A stretch of DNA of 64,000 nt from Actinomadura hibisca NBRC 15177 (lineage in GTDB: Bacteria; Actinomycetota; Actinomycetes; Streptosporangiales; Streptosporangiaceae), in contig NZ_BCRO01000042.1 of the NCBI RefSeq assembly GCF_001552635.1, forward strand, positions 1-64,000, in the 5' to 3' direction. This document shows, piece after piece, positions 49,288 through 58,570 of the stretch. Made by a program: the position numbers and the translations under genes. The first letter of the stretch is position 1. Each line of letters opens with the position of its first letter. The notes under the pieces were generated by a model. The model was not told the origin of the DNA, did not search any database, and saw only the letters and a program-made list of their open reading frames with translations.

Positions 49288-50877
49288 GTGAACCAGGACA
49301 CCTCGCGGCGAGCGTCCGCCCCCGGACGCGCATTTGCACTATTTGCCCCTTTAAGGGAGCTTCGTCCCCCGGGCGGGCGAGGGGCGCGCGGTCACGCGCT
49401 CTTCCTGGTCGCCCTGGCGGGCGCGGCGCTGGTCCGCTGGACGGCGGTGCGCGGCCACCCCGGTGTGTTGTGGTTCACCGGCGACTCCTACTTCTACCTG
49501 GGCCGCGCGCTGCGTCCCGAGCCCTCCCCCAGCAAGACGCTCGGCTACTCGTTCCTGCTGCGGCTGCTGGAACCCCTGCACAGCCTGACCGCCGTGGCGG
49601 TCCTCCAGCACCTGATGGGACTGGCGGTCGGCGTCCTCGGCTACACGGTGCTGCGCCGCGCGGGCCTGCGGGGCTGGGTCGCCACCCTGGTCACGTTGCC
49701 GGTGCTCTACGACGCCTACCAGGTCGAACTGGAACACCTGCTGATGTCGGAGGCGCTGTTCACCTTCCTCATCGCCACCGCCCTGGCTCTGCTGTTGTGG
49801 CGCGTCGGCGACCCGCGCGCCGCGCCCGGCTGGGCGGCGGCGCTGGCGGCGGGCCTGCTGCTGGGGTTCGCGGTGCTGGTGCGGTCGGCGGGCGCGCCGC
49901 TGATCCCCGGCGTGCTGCTGTGCCTGCTGCTGTGGCGCGGGGGTTGGCGGCCCGCGCTGGCGTTCGGCGCGGCGGCGGCCGTGCCGCTGGTGGCGTACGC
50001 GGCCTGGTTCCACTCCGCGCACGGCACCTACGCGCTGACCAGCAGCGACGGCATCTACCTGTGGGGGCGCACGGCGGTGTTCGCCGACTGCGCGAAGATG
50101 CGGCCGCCCTCCCACATGCAGGCGTTGTGCCTGAGCCCGGAGCTGAAGGCCCAGCACATGGCCCCGGGCCATCTCATCTGGCGCAGCGAGGTCCCGCCCC
50201 GGCGGGTGTACGAGAACGTCACCGCGCCCGAGGCCAACAAGGTCCTGCGCGACTTCGCGATCCGCGCGATCCTCGCGCAGCCCGGCGACTACGTCCGCGA
50301 GATCGGCGACGGACTCGGCATGGCGTTCGGCCCGCACCGTCACCCGGTGCCGACGGCCGCCACCGAGGGGCTGTACCACTTCCCCGAACGCCCGCAACTC
50401 TTTCCCGGCGGTAAGGGCTGGGGCGGCGGGAACGGCACCGCGCTCAGCGACGCGATCCGTTACGGGCGCACCGGCGAGCCCAGCCGCGTCGTCCAGCCGC
50501 ACGCGGGCCGCATCGCCGCCTACCAGCGCGCGGTGTACCTGCCCGGCCCGGCGCTGGGCGTGGTCTTCGCCGCCGGGGCCGCCGGGATCGTGCTGGGACG
50601 GCGGCGGCGCGCGTCGCTGCTGGCCTGGGGCACGGCGGTGACGCTGCTGGTGTTCCCCATCGCCAGCGCCGACTTCGACTACCGGTACGTGGTCCCGGCC
50701 GCGCCCTTCGCGTGCCTGGCGGTGGGGTTGGCCCTGTCGCCCCGCCGTTACGGGGATGGCGGGGCGACAGGGCCGGTCGGTGCGGCGGCCGGTGGGGCCG
50801 CCGATGGAACCCTCAGCCGTTGGTGGGGAACCCGAGGTTCACTCCGCCTTGACTCGGATCGAGCCACCGCGCCGTGA
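49288..50877 (+). CDS. Polytopic membrane protein, putative GT-C-type glycosyltransferase
   Basis: About 529 residues with roughly nine to ten hydrophobic segments. Near the N-terminus WFTGDSYFYLGRALRP contains an Asp in the first outer loop, as in GT-C glycosyltransferases, followed by SKTLGYSFLLRLLEPL. A soluble loop of about 130 residues (about 235-365) sits between TM clusters, and ADFDYRYVVPAAPFACLAVGLAL near the end is also typical of membrane mannosyl/arabinosyltransferase relatives. Start uncertain: GTG 49288 has no ribosome site; GTG 49276 or 49138 are alternatives. The last 65 nt overlap the opposite-strand dehydrogenase gene. Confidence 0.72.
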   Translation: MNQDTSRRASAPGRAFALFAPLRELRPPGGRGARGHALFLVALAGAALVRWTAVRGHPGVLWFTGDSYFYLGRALRPEPSPSKTLGYSFLLRLLEPLHSLTAVAVLQHLMGLAVGVLGYTVLRRAGLRGWVATLVTLPVLYDAYQVELEHLLMSEALFTFLIATALALLLWRVGDPRAAPGWAAALAAGLLLGFAVLVRSAGAPLIPGVLLCLLLWRGGWRPALAFGAAAAVPLVAYAAWFHSAHGTYALTSSDGIYLWGRTAVFADCAKMRPPSHMQALCLSPELKAQHMAPGHLIWRSEVPPRRVYENVTAPEANKVLRDFAIRAILAQPGDYVREIGDGLGMAFGPHRHPVPTAATEGLYHFPERPQLFPGGKGWGGGNGTALSDAIRYGRTGEPSRVVQPHAGRIAAYQRAVYLPGPALGVVFAAGAAGIVLGRRRRASLLAWGTAVTLLVFPIASADFDYRYVVPAAPFACLAVGLALSPRRYGDGGATGPVGAAAGGAADGTLSRWWGTRGSLRLDSDRATAP

Positions 50878-52315
50878 CGGCCTTGGTGCGGGTGTAGAAG
50901 TGCACGCCCTCCATGCCGTGGGCGTGGCTGTCACCGAACAGTGAGGACTTCCAGCCGCCGAAGGAGTAGTAGGCCATCGGCACCGGGATCGGCACGTTGA
51001 TGCCGACCATGCCGACCTCCACCTCGTTCTGGAAGCGGCGGGCCGCGCCGCCGTCGTTGGTGAAGATGGCGGTGCCGTTGCCGTAGGGGTTGGCGTCCAG
51101 CAGCGCCATCGCCTCCTCGTAGGAGCCGGCGCGCACCACCGACAACACCGGGCCGAAGATCTCGTCCCGGTAGGCGTCCATCTCGGGGGTGACGTGGTCC
51201 AGGACGGTCGGGCCGAGCCAGAAGCCGTCCCCGCCGCCGCCCAGCACCGGCGTCTCGCGGCCGTCGATGGCCAGCGTCGCGCCCTGCGCCACGCCGCTGT
51301 CGAGGTAGGAGGCGACCTTGTCGCGGTGCTGCCGGGTGACCAGCGGCCCCATCTCCGACTCCGGGTTGTCCCCGGGCCCGATCGTGAGCTTGGCGACGCG
51401 CTCCTTGACCTTGGCCAGCAACTCGTCGCCGACCGGGTCCACCGCCACGACGACCGAGATCGCCATGCAGCGCTCCCCGGCCGAGCCGAAGCCCGCCGAC
51501 ACCGCCGCGTCGGCGGCGAGGTCGAGGTCGGCGTCGGGCAGCACGACCATGTGGTTCTTGGCGCCGCCGAGGGCCTGGACGCGCTTGCCGTTGCGGGCCG
51601 CGGTCTCGTAGATGTAGCGGGCGATCGGCGTCGAGCCGACGAAGCTGACGGCCTTCACGTCGGGGTGCTCCAGCAGCCCGTCCACCGCCGCCTTGTCGCC
51701 GTGCAGGACGTTGAACACCCCGTCGGGCAGGCCCGCCTCGGACCACAGCTCGGCCAGCCGCACCGACGCCGACGGGTCCTTCTCCGACGGCTTCAGCACG
51801 AACGTGTTGCCGCACGCGATCGCCACCGGGAACATCCACATCGGCACCATGGCCGGGAAGTTGAACGGGGTGATCCCGGCGACCACGCCGAGCGGCTGGA
51901 GGATGGAGTAGGCGTCCACCCGCGACGACACGTTCTCCGAGAACCCGCCCTTGAGCAGGTGCGGGATGCCGCAGGCGAACTCCACGACCTCCAGGCCGCG
52001 CGCGACCTCTCCGGCGGCGTCGGACACGACCTTGCCGTGCTCGGCGGAGATCAGCCGCGCCAGCTCGTCGCGGTGCCCGGCGACCAGCTCGCGGAAGCGG
52101 AACAGCACCTTGGCGCGCTGCGACAGCGAGGCGTCGCGCCAGGCGGGGAAGGCGGCCTTGGCGGCGGCGACGGCCGCGTCCACCTCGGCCGTCCCGGCGA
52201 AGTCCACGGCGCCGGACACCGTCCCGGCGGCGGGGTCGTAGACGTCGCCGCGCCGTCCGGCCGCGCCGTCGAAGGGCTTGCCGTTGATCCAGTGGGTGAT
52301 GTGCTTGGTCGTCAT
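50813..52315 (-). CDS. mmsA: CoA-acylating methylmalonate-semialdehyde dehydrogenase
   Basis: 500 residues. Catalytic Cys283 is in GSAGERCMA. ALGGAKNHMVV has Asn254 where ordinary aldehyde dehydrogenases carry the general-base Glu, which is the mark of the CoA-dependent MMSDH group. ITPFNFPAMVPMWMFPVAIACGNTFVLKPSEKDP and SFGGWKSSLFGD are also diagnostic. It converts methylmalonate or malonate semialdehyde to propionyl- or acetyl-CoA with NAD. Its ATG overlaps the aminotransferase stop (ATGA), so the pair likely converts an amine or beta-amino acid to an acyl-CoA. Confidence 0.95.
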   Translation of the reverse strand: MTTKHITHWINGKPFDGAAGRRGDVYDPAAGTVSGAVDFAGTAEVDAAVAAAKAAFPAWRDASLSQRAKVLFRFRELVAGHRDELARLISAEHGKVVSDAAGEVARGLEVVEFACGIPHLLKGGFSENVSSRVDAYSILQPLGVVAGITPFNFPAMVPMWMFPVAIACGNTFVLKPSEKDPSASVRLAELWSEAGLPDGVFNVLHGDKAAVDGLLEHPDVKAVSFVGSTPIARYIYETAARNGKRVQALGGAKNHMVVLPDADLDLAADAAVSAGFGSAGERCMAISVVVAVDPVGDELLAKVKERVAKLTIGPGDNPESEMGPLVTRQHRDKVASYLDSGVAQGATLAIDGRETPVLGGGGDGFWLGPTVLDHVTPEMDAYRDEIFGPVLSVVRAGSYEEAMALLDANPYGNGTAIFTNDGGAARRFQNEVEVGMVGINVPIPVPMAYYSFGGWKSSLFGDSHAHGMEGVHFYTRTKAVTARWLDPSQGGVNLGFPTNG

Positions 52316-53619
52316 GTGGTGGCGGCCTCGTTCACGTTTTCCAGGGAGTCGATCAGGATGCCCAGGCCCTCGGCGGCCTCGGCGTCGGTCAGGGTCAGCG
52401 GCGGGGCCATGCGCACGACGTTGCCGTACAGCCCGCCCTTGCCCGCCAGCAGACCACGCTCGCGGGTCGCCTCCATCAGCGCCACCGCCAGCTCCGGCGA
52501 GGGCGCGCCGGTGCCGGGGTCGGCCAGCTCGACCGCGAACATCAGGCCCCGGCCCCGCACGTCGGCGACGATCGGCAGCCGGGGCGCGGCCTCGCGCAGC
52601 CCGCCGATGATCGTCTTGCCCTGGCGGGCGGCGTTGGCCTGGAGGTCGTGGTCCAGCACGTAGTCGAGGGTGGCGTTGGCGGCGGCCATGGAGACGGGGT
52701 TGCCGCCGAAGGTGGACAGGCCCACCGCGTGCAGGGCGTCCATCAGGTCGCCGCGCGCGACGACGCCGCCCACCGCGAAGCCGTTGCCGAGGCCCTTGGC
52801 GAAGGTCATCGCGTCGGGGGTGACGCCGTGCGCCTGGATGCCGAAGAAGCTGTCACCGGTGCGGCCCCATCCGGTCTGGACCTCGTCGGAGATCAGCAGG
52901 GCGCCGTAGGGCTCCAGGACCTCCTTGTAGGCGGCGAACAGCCCGTCGGGCGCGGCGGTGAAGCCGCCCACGCCCTGGATCGGCTCGGCGATCAGCGCGG
53001 CCACGTCGCCGCCGGTGGCGGTGGCCAGCACGTGCTCCAGGTCGGCGACGCACACCTTGATGTACTCGGCGTCCGACAGGCCCCTGAACTGCGGCAGGTG
53101 CCGGTCGGCGCCGTGCAGGAAGTGCGTGTTCAGCGGGGAGTAGGAGTTGTTCTTCCACGTCCGGTTGGAGGTGACGCCGATCGCGCCGAACGACCGGCCG
53201 TGGTAGCTCTGCCGCATGGCGAGCACCTGGTCGGTCTTCCGGGCGTAGGTGGCCAGCAGCAGCGCGGTCTCGTTGGCCTCGGTGCCGGAGTTGCAGAAGA
53301 ACACCTTGGCGTCCGGGATGCCCGACAGCCGGGCGATCTTCTCGGCCAGCTCGATCTGCCCGCGCAGCAGGTAGGCGGTGGAGGTGTGCACCACGCCGGT
53401 GGCGATCTGCCGCTCCACCGCCTCGCGCACCTCGGGCACGTCGTACCCGATCATGCTGGTCAGGATGCCGGCGAAGAAGTCCAGGTAGGAGCGGCCCTCG
53501 GCGTCGGTGACGCGGGCGCCCTTGCCGCCGACGAGCTCGATGGGCGCCGCGTAGTTCAGGGCGAGCCAGCCGGGCATCACGGCCCGGTGGCGCTGGAGGA
53601 GAGTCGCGTGTTCGGCCAT
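52312..53619 (-). CDS. Class-III PLP aminotransferase (GABA/beta-alanine type)
   Basis: 435 residues, fold-type I. FFCNSGTEANETALLLA binds PLP phosphate, ISDEVQTGWGRTG carries the pyridine-N Asp, and MTFAKGLGNGFAVGG has the Schiff-base Lys. It belongs to the omega-amino-acid:pyruvate / GABA aminotransferase group. Operon with the CoA-acylating dehydrogenase and divergent from the PucR regulator, which is expected to control it. ATG 53619 is used; the longer reading adds low-quality sequence. Confidence 0.94.
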   Translation of the reverse strand: MAEHATLLQRHRAVMPGWLALNYAAPIELVGGKGARVTDAEGRSYLDFFAGILTSMIGYDVPEVREAVERQIATGVVHTSTAYLLRGQIELAEKIARLSGIPDAKVFFCNSGTEANETALLLATYARKTDQVLAMRQSYHGRSFGAIGVTSNRTWKNNSYSPLNTHFLHGADRHLPQFRGLSDAEYIKVCVADLEHVLATATGGDVAALIAEPIQGVGGFTAAPDGLFAAYKEVLEPYGALLISDEVQTGWGRTGDSFFGIQAHGVTPDAMTFAKGLGNGFAVGGVVARGDLMDALHAVGLSTFGGNPVSMAAANATLDYVLDHDLQANAARQGKTIIGGLREAAPRLPIVADVRGRGLMFAVELADPGTGAPSPELAVALMEATRERGLLAGKGGLYGNVVRMAPPLTLTDAEAAEGLGILIDSLENVNEAATT

Positions 53620-53747
53620 GGCCCCAGTCTCCGCGCGGGCCCGCCGCGCGGCCAGCGGCAGAGTGTCAGGACCGGGGCCCGCGGATTGACGGTGTGCATC
53701 CGGCACTCTGTAACGGCGCGGTCACCCGTCCTGACGAAGTGTCCGGA

Positions 53748-53753
53748 TATCAT
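53748..53753 (+). promoter_or_regulatory. -10 hexamer TATCAT for PucR gene (leaderless)
   Basis: TATCAT is followed by 7 nt and GTG 53761. GGAGG touches the GTG and is too close to serve as a ribosome site, so initiation without a leader is likely. Confidence 0.5.
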
Positions 53754-53760
53754 CCGGAGG

Positions 53761-55380
53761 GTGCTTCCCACCTTGGCCGACGTGCTCCAGCTCGACGCGC
53801 TGCGCCGCGGCCAGCCGCGCGTGGTCGCCGGCGGCGACCGGCTCGGCAACCGGGTGCGCTGGGTGCACGTCGCCGAGGTCACCGACATCGCGCACCTGCT
53901 GCACGGCGGCGAGCTGGTGCTGACCACCGGCATCGCGCTGCCCGACGAGCCCGCCCGGCTGCGCGCCTACATCGGCGAGCTGGCCGAGGTCGGGGTGAGC
54001 GGGCTGATGGTGGAGCTCGGCCGCCGCTACGCCAGCGTGCTGCCGCCCGCGCTGATCGCCGCCGCCGAGGACCACGGCCTGCCGGTGGTGGTGCTGGCGC
54101 ACGAGCCCGCGTTCGTCGACATCACCGAGTCGGTGCACGCGCGCATCGTGCAGGACCAGTTCGCCGAGCTGCGCGCCTCCGAGCAGCTGCACGAGATCTT
54201 CACCCAGCTGTCGGTGGAGGGCGCCTCCACCGACGAGGTGGTGCGGCAGGTCGCCGCGCTCGGCGGCAACCCGGTGGTGCTGGAGAACCTGACCCACCAG
54301 GTGCTGGCCGCCGACGCCGACGGCGGCGACCCGGCCGAGCTGCTGTCGGCGTGGGAGACGCGCTCGCGCGCGGTGCGGCCCGACCAGCGCACCGCCTACG
54401 ACGAGTCGTCGGGCTGGCTGGTCACCACCGTCGGCGCGCGCGGCGAGGACTGGGGCCGGCTGATCATCGTGCTGGGCGCGCCGCCCAGCCCGCGCGAGAC
54501 CGTGCTGATCGAGCGCGCCGCCACCACCCTCGCGCTCGGCCGGCTGCTGGACCGGCACGCCGAGAGCATGGAGCGCCAGGCGCACGGCACGATCATCGCC
54601 CGCATCCTGGAGCACTCCTACTCCGACCCCCAGGAGGCCGCCGCGCGCGCCCGCGCGCTGGGCGTGCCGCTGGCCGGACGCCGCCTGCTGGGCGTGGTGC
54701 TGCGGCCGCGCAGCGCCACCGCGCCCGCCTCCCCCGCCGCCGAGCTGTCGGAGCTGGCCGAGGTCGCGGCCGCCGCCTGCAAGGACGCCCGGCTGGCGGC
54801 GCTGGTCGGCGTCCTGGACGAGGGCTCCCCGCACGCCCGCGTCGGCGTGCTGGCCTCGCTGCCCGCCCGCGCCGACGCCGAGACCGCGCTGAACGAGGTC
54901 GCGACCCGCGTCCGCAAGCAGTCCGGCGGCGACTGCGTGATGGCGACCGGGTCGGTGGTGGAGTCGATCCGCGACGTGCGGCGCTCGTTCCAGGAGGCCG
55001 AGCAGGTCGCCGACGTGGCCTGCCGGGGCTCGGGCGGCCGGCTGTTCTACCGGCTGCCCGACCTGCGGGTGCGCGGGCTGCTGCACCTGCTGCGCGACGA
55101 CGCGCGGCTCCAGACGTTCGTGGAGCGCGAGCTCGGGCCGCTGCTGGAGTACGACGCCCAGCGCGGCAGCGACCTGACCCGCATCCTGGAGCTGTACCTG
55201 GACGCCGGGCGCAACAAGGCGGTGGCGGCCCAGCAGGCCCACCTGTCGCGCCCGGCGTTCTACGAGCGGCTGCGCCGTATCGAGCGGGTGCTGGACGCCG
55301 ACCTGGACGACGTCGAGTCGTGCGTGTCGCTGCACGTGGCGCTGCTGGCGCTCAGCTCGGTGCGCTGGGAACGCTCCTAG
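53761..55380 (+). CDS. PucR-family transcriptional regulator
   Basis: 539 residues. The N-terminal PucR domain (about 1-125) starts LPTLADVLQLDALRRGQPRVVAGGDRLGNRVRWVHVAE and contains GGELVLTTGIAL. A GGDEF-like/CdaR middle domain (about 290-400) follows. The C-terminal PucR helix-turn-helix is LRDDARLQTFVERELGPLLEYD...LTRILELYLDAGRNKAVAAQQAHLSRPAFYERLRRIERVL. Such regulators control purine, GABA or amine catabolism. It is divergent from the aminotransferase/dehydrogenase operon, its likely target. Confidence 0.94.
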   Translation: MLPTLADVLQLDALRRGQPRVVAGGDRLGNRVRWVHVAEVTDIAHLLHGGELVLTTGIALPDEPARLRAYIGELAEVGVSGLMVELGRRYASVLPPALIAAAEDHGLPVVVLAHEPAFVDITESVHARIVQDQFAELRASEQLHEIFTQLSVEGASTDEVVRQVAALGGNPVVLENLTHQVLAADADGGDPAELLSAWETRSRAVRPDQRTAYDESSGWLVTTVGARGEDWGRLIIVLGAPPSPRETVLIERAATTLALGRLLDRHAESMERQAHGTIIARILEHSYSDPQEAAARARALGVPLAGRRLLGVVLRPRSATAPASPAAELSELAEVAAAACKDARLAALVGVLDEGSPHARVGVLASLPARADAETALNEVATRVRKQSGGDCVMATGSVVESIRDVRRSFQEAEQVADVACRGSGGRLFYRLPDLRVRGLLHLLRDDARLQTFVERELGPLLEYDAQRGSDLTRILELYLDAGRNKAVAAQQAHLSRPAFYERLRRIERVLDADLDDVESCVSLHVALLALSSVRWERS

Positions 55381-55413
55381 CCGTGGCGTCTTTCGGCCCG
55401 GACCGCGTCCCAC

Positions 55414-55460
55414 CCGGTTCGCGGTCCGTGCCTCAGGCCGGTTCGCGGTCTGTGCCTCAG
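55414..55460. repeat. Tandem duplication of a 23-nt unit
   Basis: 55414-55436 and 55438-55460 differ at one position (C/T) and are separated by one base. The second copy covers the stop codon of the minus-strand FAD oxidoreductase gene. GACCGCG (55401-55407) and CGCGGTC (55420-55426) also form a 7-bp hairpin, perhaps terminating one or both converging genes. Confidence 0.75.
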
Positions 55461-57439
55461 CTCAGCTCGCGGACCGCGCGCCAGGCCGCGTCGATCGCGG
55501 CGTCTGCGTAGGCGCGGTTCTGCGAGTCGGAGTTGGCGATGGTGACCCGCCCGTACGGCGTGCGGCCCTCCACCGAGGGCAGCGGGCCGTCCGGCCAGAA
55601 GTCCGCCCACGGACGCCCGTACTCCAGCGCGTAGCCGTGCCCCCACCGGTTGACGGTGATGCCCTGGATGTCGGTGGCCGGGTCGAAGCCGCCGTCCTTG
55701 AGCAGCCGCGCGAGCTGGTCGCGGATGGAGCGCTCGAACTGCGCGTAGGGGCGGTTGAACAGGTCCCGGCGGCCGGGCCCGATGCCGCCGCGCGGGTTGC
55801 GGTAGCCCGGCTGCGTCGCCATCCGGATCATGTGCACCAGGACGGGCTGGTCGGGGTCCCTGGAGAACTCGTAGCCGCCCATGCTGACCGGGTAGTCCAG
55901 CTCGGCCACCACCCAGTCGCCGCTGGTGAAGCGGGTGTAGTAGATCTTCAGCTTCTCCCAGGCCCGCCAGTTGCGCAGTTGCACCATGGCGTACACGATC
56001 GGCAGCTTGGTGCCGTAGAACAGCGCCTGCTTCTGCGGCGAGGGCAGGTCCTGCATCAGGTACGGGACCATCGTGTTGTAGCAGGCCATCACCACCCCGC
56101 CGGCGGTGCACTGGTAGACCTTGCCGTCCTTGAAGAAGTTGACGTCCACGGTCTTGGAGTTGATGTCGCCGCCGGTGTGCTGCACGCGCACGCACGGGGC
56201 GTTCAGCCGCAGCCGCACGTCGTTGCCCGCCACGTCCAGCTTGGAGTAGTCGATCTTCGCGAGCGGCTCCTCCTCCATGGTGCGCGGCGCGCCGGTGCCC
56301 GGGATGAGCTGCCCGACCAGCAGCTTGCAGATGCCGTTGTTGCCGTCGGGGAAGTGGTAGATGTACGGGTCGTCCTCGTTCCACTGGATCTGGACCGTCG
56401 GGCCGCAGTACCGGTAAGGCTTGGAACGATCCAACTTCAACCCGTCGAAACCGGGGTACTCCAGCGCCCAGGAGTCGATGGCGCCGAACGCGTCGATCCC
56501 GAAGCCCCACTCGTCACTGGTGTAGGTCTGGAGGTAGTTCAGCACCTCCTCGGGCATCTTCGCGTAGTCGCGCAGGTACTCGCGGTAGGTGAGCCCGACC
56601 AGCCGCTCCTTCTTCTGGGCGTCGGACAGGCCGGGCATGTAGTCCTTGGGCTTGTCCTGGAGCTCCAGGTAGGCGGCCTTGGCTGCCTCCGACATCGGCG
56701 CGTTCCGCATCGACGCGGCGGTCTGGGCGTCGCCCTCCATGACCACGAGCTGGTCGCGGGAGAACAGGTCGCGGGTGAAGAACTCCGAGTCGTTGAGCTT
56801 CCACCGCTTGTTGAAGTCCTGGTCGTAGAACTTCTCGAACTTCTTCATCTCGATGCCGAGGTCGGCCACCAGCTTCTTGGCGACCGGGCTCCACACCGAC
56901 GGGCCCTCCATCGACTGCGAGCCGCCGTACCCGATGATCAGCTTGCCGTCGGGGTGGAACTCGTTGCGGCGGGCGTGGCCGCCGAAGTCGTCGTGGTTGT
57001 CCAGGATGAGGATCCTGGCGCCCGGGTGCTGCTGCCGGTAGAAGTAGGCGGCGCTGAGGCCGCTGATCCCCGCGCCCACCACGACCAGGTCGTAGTGCTC
57101 GCCGCTGGAGCGCACGTCGCGGTCGCCCGACCAGAAGATGCCGTCGCGCAGCTCGTGCGGGATGCGCAGCGCCGGGTTGGTGGAACCGCGCAGCGCCGTC
57201 ATCGCGGGCGGGTAGGCGGGGTCGCCCTTGCCCGCGTAGTTCCAGCCGTCCGGCGGCTCGACGACCTTGTCGTGGATGCCGCCCCACTCGCCCGCGGCGC
57301 AGCCCGACAGCAGGCCGCCCGCCGCGGCCACCCCGGCGGTCACCGCCACGCCGTCGAGGAAGTCCCGACGGCTGATCTTCCTATCCATTCCGAGTTCCTT
57401 GTCGGAATAGACAGGCTTGTACGAATTGTCTTCCGACAT
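55457..57439 (-). CDS. Tat-exported FAD-dependent amine oxidoreductase, spermidine-dehydrogenase-like
   Basis: 660 residues. KISRRDFLDGVAVTAG (twin Arg 24-25) followed by LLSGC (Cys47) suggests a Tat-exported lipoprotein. The FAD dinucleotide site is YDLVVVGAGISGLSAAYFY, then ILILDNHDDFGGHARRNEF and GYGGSQSMEGPSVW. From memory these latter blocks resemble bacterial spermidine dehydrogenase (SpdH), which cleaves spermidine to 1,3-diaminopropane and 4-aminobutyraldehyde; I could not verify this by search. Convergent with the PucR gene. ATG 57439 follows GGGGGATCA, and an earlier start adds five residues. Confidence 0.85.
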   Translation of the reverse strand: MSEDNSYKPVYSDKELGMDRKISRRDFLDGVAVTAGVAAAGGLLSGCAAGEWGGIHDKVVEPPDGWNYAGKGDPAYPPAMTALRGSTNPALRIPHELRDGIFWSGDRDVRSSGEHYDLVVVGAGISGLSAAYFYRQQHPGARILILDNHDDFGGHARRNEFHPDGKLIIGYGGSQSMEGPSVWSPVAKKLVADLGIEMKKFEKFYDQDFNKRWKLNDSEFFTRDLFSRDQLVVMEGDAQTAASMRNAPMSEAAKAAYLELQDKPKDYMPGLSDAQKKERLVGLTYREYLRDYAKMPEEVLNYLQTYTSDEWGFGIDAFGAIDSWALEYPGFDGLKLDRSKPYRYCGPTVQIQWNEDDPYIYHFPDGNNGICKLLVGQLIPGTGAPRTMEEEPLAKIDYSKLDVAGNDVRLRLNAPCVRVQHTGGDINSKTVDVNFFKDGKVYQCTAGGVVMACYNTMVPYLMQDLPSPQKQALFYGTKLPIVYAMVQLRNWRAWEKLKIYYTRFTSGDWVVAELDYPVSMGGYEFSRDPDQPVLVHMIRMATQPGYRNPRGGIGPGRRDLFNRPYAQFERSIRDQLARLLKDGGFDPATDIQGITVNRWGHGYALEYGRPWADFWPDGPLPSVEGRTPYGRVTIANSDSQNRAYADAAIDAAWRAVRELS

Positions 57440-57581
57440 TGATCCCCCGATCACAAGCCCCTCGGAAGATCTTCCACGAGGCGACGGATCGGAAACAAGG
57501 ACCGCCTTTCACACGCGGTTCGTTCGTCGTGACAATGCGGAGTACTGGAGCGTTCCGGGCCTCTGCCGCGTTGGACCGATC

Positions 57582-58493
57582 ATGAGGATCGAGGTGCCGG
57601 CCGCCCTGGCCGAAGTGCAGGAGCGCGCCAACGGAGAGGCGGGCCGGGCGTGGCTCGCGCGGCTGCCGGAGCTGGCGGCCGAGACGCTGGACGCGTGGGG
57701 GCTGCGCCGCGACGGGGCGATCCGGCACGGCATGGCGGCGCTGGTGCTGCCGGTGCGGGACGCCGACGGCGTCCCCGCCGTGCTCAAGCTGCGCCTGGCC
57801 AACGAGGAGACCGAGGGCGAGCCCGTCGCGCTGCGCGCCTGGGACGGCGACGGGGCGGTCCGGCTGCTGCGCGAGGACCCCGAGCGCGGCGCGCTGCTGC
57901 TCGAACGCCTCGACGACCACCGCTCGCTGGCCGACGTGCCCGACGACGCCGAGGCGCTGCGCCTGCTGACCGGCATCCTGGCGCGGCTGGTGACGCTGCC
58001 CGCGCCGCCGGGGATACGGCGGCTCACCGACATCGCCCACGGCATGCTCGACCAGGCCCCCGACCTGCTGCCCGCCCTGCCCGGCGACCAGCGGCGCGTG
58101 GCCGACGCGTGCGTGGGCGCCGTCAAGGAACTGGCCGACGAGGGCGGGGACCGGCTGCTGCACTGGGACCTGCACTACGAGAACGTGCTGGCCGCCGCCC
58201 GCGAGCCGTGGCTGGCCATCGACCCCGAGCCGCTGGCGGGCGACCCCGGCTTCGACCTGATGCCCGCGCTGGACAACCGGTGGGAGGACATCGTCGCGAC
58301 CGGCGACGCGGGACGGGCCGTGTTGCGGCGCTTCGACCACATGACCGAGGTCCTGGGCCTGGACCGGCGGCGCGCGGCGGGCTGGACGCTGGGCCGCGCG
58401 TTGCAGAACACCCTGTGGGACCTGGAGGACGGCGAACCCGGCATGAACGAGGTGCAGCGCACCATCGCCGAGGCCGTGCTTCTCCGCACGTGA
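57582..58493 (+). CDS. Aminoglycoside/hydroxyurea-kinase-like phosphotransferase
   Basis: 303 residues of the APH(6)/hydroxyurea-phosphotransferase family. The catalytic loop is LLHWDLHYENVLAA (Asp and Asn), and the metal-binding Asp is in AIDPEPLAGDPGFDLMP. ALVLPVRDADGVPAVLKLRLANEETEGEPVALRAW contains the ATP-binding Lys. Family members phosphorylate streptomycin or hydroxyurea, but many actinobacterial homologues have no known substrate, so no resistance is implied. No clear ribosome site precedes the ATG. Divergent from the FAD oxidoreductase gene. Confidence 0.88.
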   Translation: MRIEVPAALAEVQERANGEAGRAWLARLPELAAETLDAWGLRRDGAIRHGMAALVLPVRDADGVPAVLKLRLANEETEGEPVALRAWDGDGAVRLLREDPERGALLLERLDDHRSLADVPDDAEALRLLTGILARLVTLPAPPGIRRLTDIAHGMLDQAPDLLPALPGDQRRVADACVGAVKELADEGGDRLLHWDLHYENVLAAAREPWLAIDPEPLAGDPGFDLMPALDNRWEDIVATGDAGRAVLRRFDHMTEVLGLDRRRAAGWTLGRALQNTLWDLEDGEPGMNEVQRTIAEAVLLRT

Positions 58494-58570
58494 ACCGGCA
58501 GGCCGGAGCCGTCTTCATCACACCGTCGAAAACGTGCAGTACATCCGGCCTGATCGGGCAGACCTCCCAC

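Noticed and set aside
57582..58493. Calling the phosphotransferase an antibiotic-resistance gene
   Set aside because: Family membership alone does not show resistance; the neighbours are catabolic genes and the substrate is unknown.
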